Source: DASRRB01 sp036732755
GTDB taxonomy: Bacteria; Planctomycetota; B15-G4; SIAN01
Assembly: GCA_036732755.1 (NCBI GenBank)
Contig: DAINBU010000161.1
Coordinates: 1 to 9,705, forward strand
Reading direction: 5' to 3'
Length of the DNA stretch: 9,705 nt
A program made the translations under genes and the position numbers. Below the pieces are notes generated by a model, which saw only the letters and a list, made by a program, of their open reading frames with translations, did not search any database and had not been told where the DNA came from. This document shows positions 8,388-9,705 of the stretch, piece by piece (positions within the stretch are counted from its first letter, which is position 1; every line of letters begins with the position of its first letter).

Positions 8388-9512
8388 GTGAAGAAACCGC
8401 CGCGACCCGCCGCGCAGTCCCCGGTCGATCCGCTGAGCCAGGAGCTCCTGGTGCGGATCATGCAGGAAATCTCGCGGGATGCCGTCATCTCCCTCGATCC
8501 GGAGGGCCGGATCACGAGCTGGAACCTCGGCGCGCAGGAGCTCCTGGGGTATTCCGCGGCCGAGGTCCTCGGTCGCCACTTCGAGTTCCTGCTCCCCGAC
8601 GACCTCAAGCAGTCGGGCGAGGTGGAGAAGCTGCTCGAGGCGACCGAGCCCCTGGGATTCCTGCGCGACTACGAGACGCGCCGCGTCACCCAGGACGGGC
8701 GCGAGCTCCACGTGCTGCTCACCCGGATGCGGCGCCTCGACCGGCGCGGCCGCCTGCTCGGCTCGACGGCGATCGTGCGCGACATCACGGCGCGCAAGGA
8801 GATGCAGGAGGAGCTGGTGCGCGCGCGCACCCTCGCCGCGATCGGCGAGGCGGCCGCCCGCATCGCCCACGAGATCCGCAACCCGCTGACCGGGATCAGC
8901 AACGCGCTGTCGATCCTCTCGACCGACCTCGCGCCCGGCCACCGCCACCGGCTCATCTGCGACGAGATGCAGCACGAGATCAAGCGAGTCGACCGCGTCC
9001 TCGACGACCTGCTCACCTTCGCGCGCCACCGCCCGCTCTCGCGCCAGCGCACCGACCTCGTACGCATGTGCGAAAAGGTCTTCGCGACTCTCGAGGCTGC
9101 CGGCGAGCTCGCCGGGGTCGCGCTGCGCCGCTACCTGCCGCCAGAGGTCGTGGTCGACGTCGACCCGAGCATGATCGAGGACTCGCTGTTCAACCTGGTG
9201 CAGAACGCCGCGCACTCACTGGCCGGCCACGCCGAGGCGGAGCTCACCGTCGCCGTGAAGCCCGGCCCGAGCGGCGTCGCCATCACCGTCACCGACAACG
9301 GCCCCGGCATCCCGCGCGACGTCCGCCGCAAGATCTTCGACCCCTTCTTCACCACGAAAGCGCACGGCACCGGGCTCGGCCTGCCCATCACCAAGAAGCA
9401 CATCGAGGCGCACGGCGGCCGCCTGCGCGTCCGCTCCGCCCCCGGGCGGCGCACGACGTTCGAGATCCTGCTCCCGCTCTCGCTGGTGAGCGCGTCGGAG
9501 CCGGCGCGCTGA
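8388..9512 (+). CDS. Soluble PAS-domain sensor histidine kinase (NtrB-like)
   Basis: From GTG 8388 the product has 374 residues. A PAS domain with its C-terminal extension (about 22-137, DAVISLDPEGRITSWN to IVRDITARKE) is followed by a HisKA helix pair with phospho-acceptor His161 in AHEIRNPLTG, and a HATPase domain with the N-box NLVQNAAHS (Asn273), TDNGPGIP (302-309), FDPFFTTK (317-324) and GTGLGLPITKKHIEAHGG (327-344). There is no membrane segment or signal peptide, so it senses a cytoplasmic or partner-delivered cue, as NtrB and related kinases do. It should phosphorylate the divergently encoded regulator at Asp58. The start is uncertain. GTG 8379 and GTG 8388 have no clear ribosome site. 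GTG 8451 has GGAG 6 bases upstream and would still keep the PAS core. I chose 8388 because it retains the helix in front of the PAS domain. Confidence 0.93.
   Translation: MKKPPRPAAQSPVDPLSQELLVRIMQEISRDAVISLDPEGRITSWNLGAQELLGYSAAEVLGRHFEFLLPDDLKQSGEVEKLLEATEPLGFLRDYETRRVTQDGRELHVLLTRMRRLDRRGRLLGSTAIVRDITARKEMQEELVRARTLAAIGEAAARIAHEIRNPLTGISNALSILSTDLAPGHRHRLICDEMQHEIKRVDRVLDDLLTFARHRPLSRQRTDLVRMCEKVFATLEAAGELAGVALRRYLPPEVVVDVDPSMIEDSLFNLVQNAAHSLAGHAEAELTVAVKPGPSGVAITVTDNGPGIPRDVRRKIFDPFFTTKAHGTGLGLPITKKHIEAHGGRLRVRSAPGRRTTFEILLPLSLVSASEPAR
8439..8450. repeat. Palindrome CAGGAGCTCCTG, copy 1 (possible operator)
   Basis: A perfect 12-base palindrome, extended to 14 bases with flanking C and G (8438-8451). 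It lies about 90 bases upstream of the response regulator start, inside the 5' end of the kinase gene or just before the kinase's alternative GTG start at 8451. An identical 12-base copy lies 96 bases further on. Spaced inverted sites at this range fit enhancer sites of NtrC-type activators. In the kinase frame both copies encode Gln-Glu-Leu-Leu with preferred codons, so codon bias alone could explain them. Confidence 0.3.
8535..8546. repeat. Palindrome CAGGAGCTCCTG, copy 2 (possible operator)
   Basis: Second identical 12-base palindrome, about 190 bases upstream of the response regulator start and inside the PAS coding region (Gln-Glu-Leu-Leu at residues 50-53 in the numbering from 8388). 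The copies are 96 bases apart centre to centre, close to nine helical turns, which would put them on the same face of DNA. The same codon-usage caution applies. Confidence 0.3.
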
Positions 9513-9559
9513 GGGGCAACGCGTCGTCACGGAATCGCGGGCGCGGCATCCTCTTCGGC

Positions 9560-9700
9560 ATGAGCACCGCTCCCGACGATCGCGGCCCGTCCGCCCGCTT
9601 CGACGCCGAGGAACTGCTGCGCCATGCGACGTGGCTGCGTGCGCTGGCGCGCGCGCTCGTGCGATCCGACGAAGTCGACGACGTCGTGCAAAAAACATAA
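9560..9700 (+). CDS. Truncated ECF-type sigma factor N-terminus
   Basis: Only 46 residues are readable from ATG 9560. LLRHATWLRALARALV (19-34) followed by SDEVDDVVQKT resembles region 2 of ECF-type sigma-70 factors, which usually continue as DxVQETWL. Here the frame gives VVQKT and then TAA where tryptophan (TGG) is expected. Either the gene is cut by a real nonsense change, or the last 15 or so bases of the window are unreliable or come from a different sequence; their run AAAAAACATAAA stands out from the surrounding GC-rich DNA. It follows the kinase by 47 bases on the same strand without an evident ribosome site. The sigma assignment rests on a short stretch and is moderate; a 46-residue functional protein is unlikely. 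Confidence 0.55.
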   Translation: MSTAPDDRGPSARFDAEELLRHATWLRALARALVRSDEVDDVVQKT

Positions 9701-9705
9701 ACGGC

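Noticed and set aside
8669..9454. Minus-strand open frames of about 100 to 130 codons opposite the kinase gene.
   Set aside because: They mirror the HisKA and HATPase coding sequence, have no family signature and no ribosome site.

Overview
The window is very GC-rich (well above 65% by eye) bacterial DNA that is almost entirely coding. GC-rich third positions, short spacers and the gene families (two GH57 enzymes, an NtrC/NtrB-type pair, an ECF-like sigma factor start) suggest a high-GC deltaproteobacterium-like or related environmental lineage such as Myxococcota, Desulfobacterota or Binatota. This is an inference from style; no phylogenetic marker is present.

Layout: positions 1-262 hold no supported gene, only weak hairpins downstream of glgC. 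From 8351 down to 263 five genes lie head to tail on the minus strand: a sigma54-type response regulator (8351-6942), a GH57 amylase-type enzyme (6938-4854), a second GH57 enzyme of the 4-alpha-glucanotransferase type (4861-2678), a GalT-family nucleotidyltransferase (2649-1561) and glgC, ADP-glucose pyrophosphorylase (1531-263). Gaps are 3, -8, 28 and 29 bases, so they look like one operon. A soluble PAS histidine kinase starts divergently on the plus strand (about 8388-9512), with only about 36 bases between the two start codons. A plus-strand sigma factor start (9560 on) follows and breaks off at a stop codon just before the window end.

Reading the genes together: glgC makes ADP-glucose for glycogen synthesis. 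The two GH57 enzymes hydrolyse and disproportionate alpha-1,4-glucans. The GalT-family enzyme exchanges nucleotides between sugar phosphates, with UDP-glucose or possibly ADP-glucose as partner. The kinase and the first-cistron regulator look like a dedicated two-component system for this storage-glucan operon. The families are known. The less ordinary points are the regulator inside a glycogen operon, its GAFTDA loop, loss of the E. coli activator lysine in GlgC, the possible ADP-glucose phosphorylase role of the GalT homologue, and two identical 12-base palindromes upstream of the operon. I did not see a clearly novel system.
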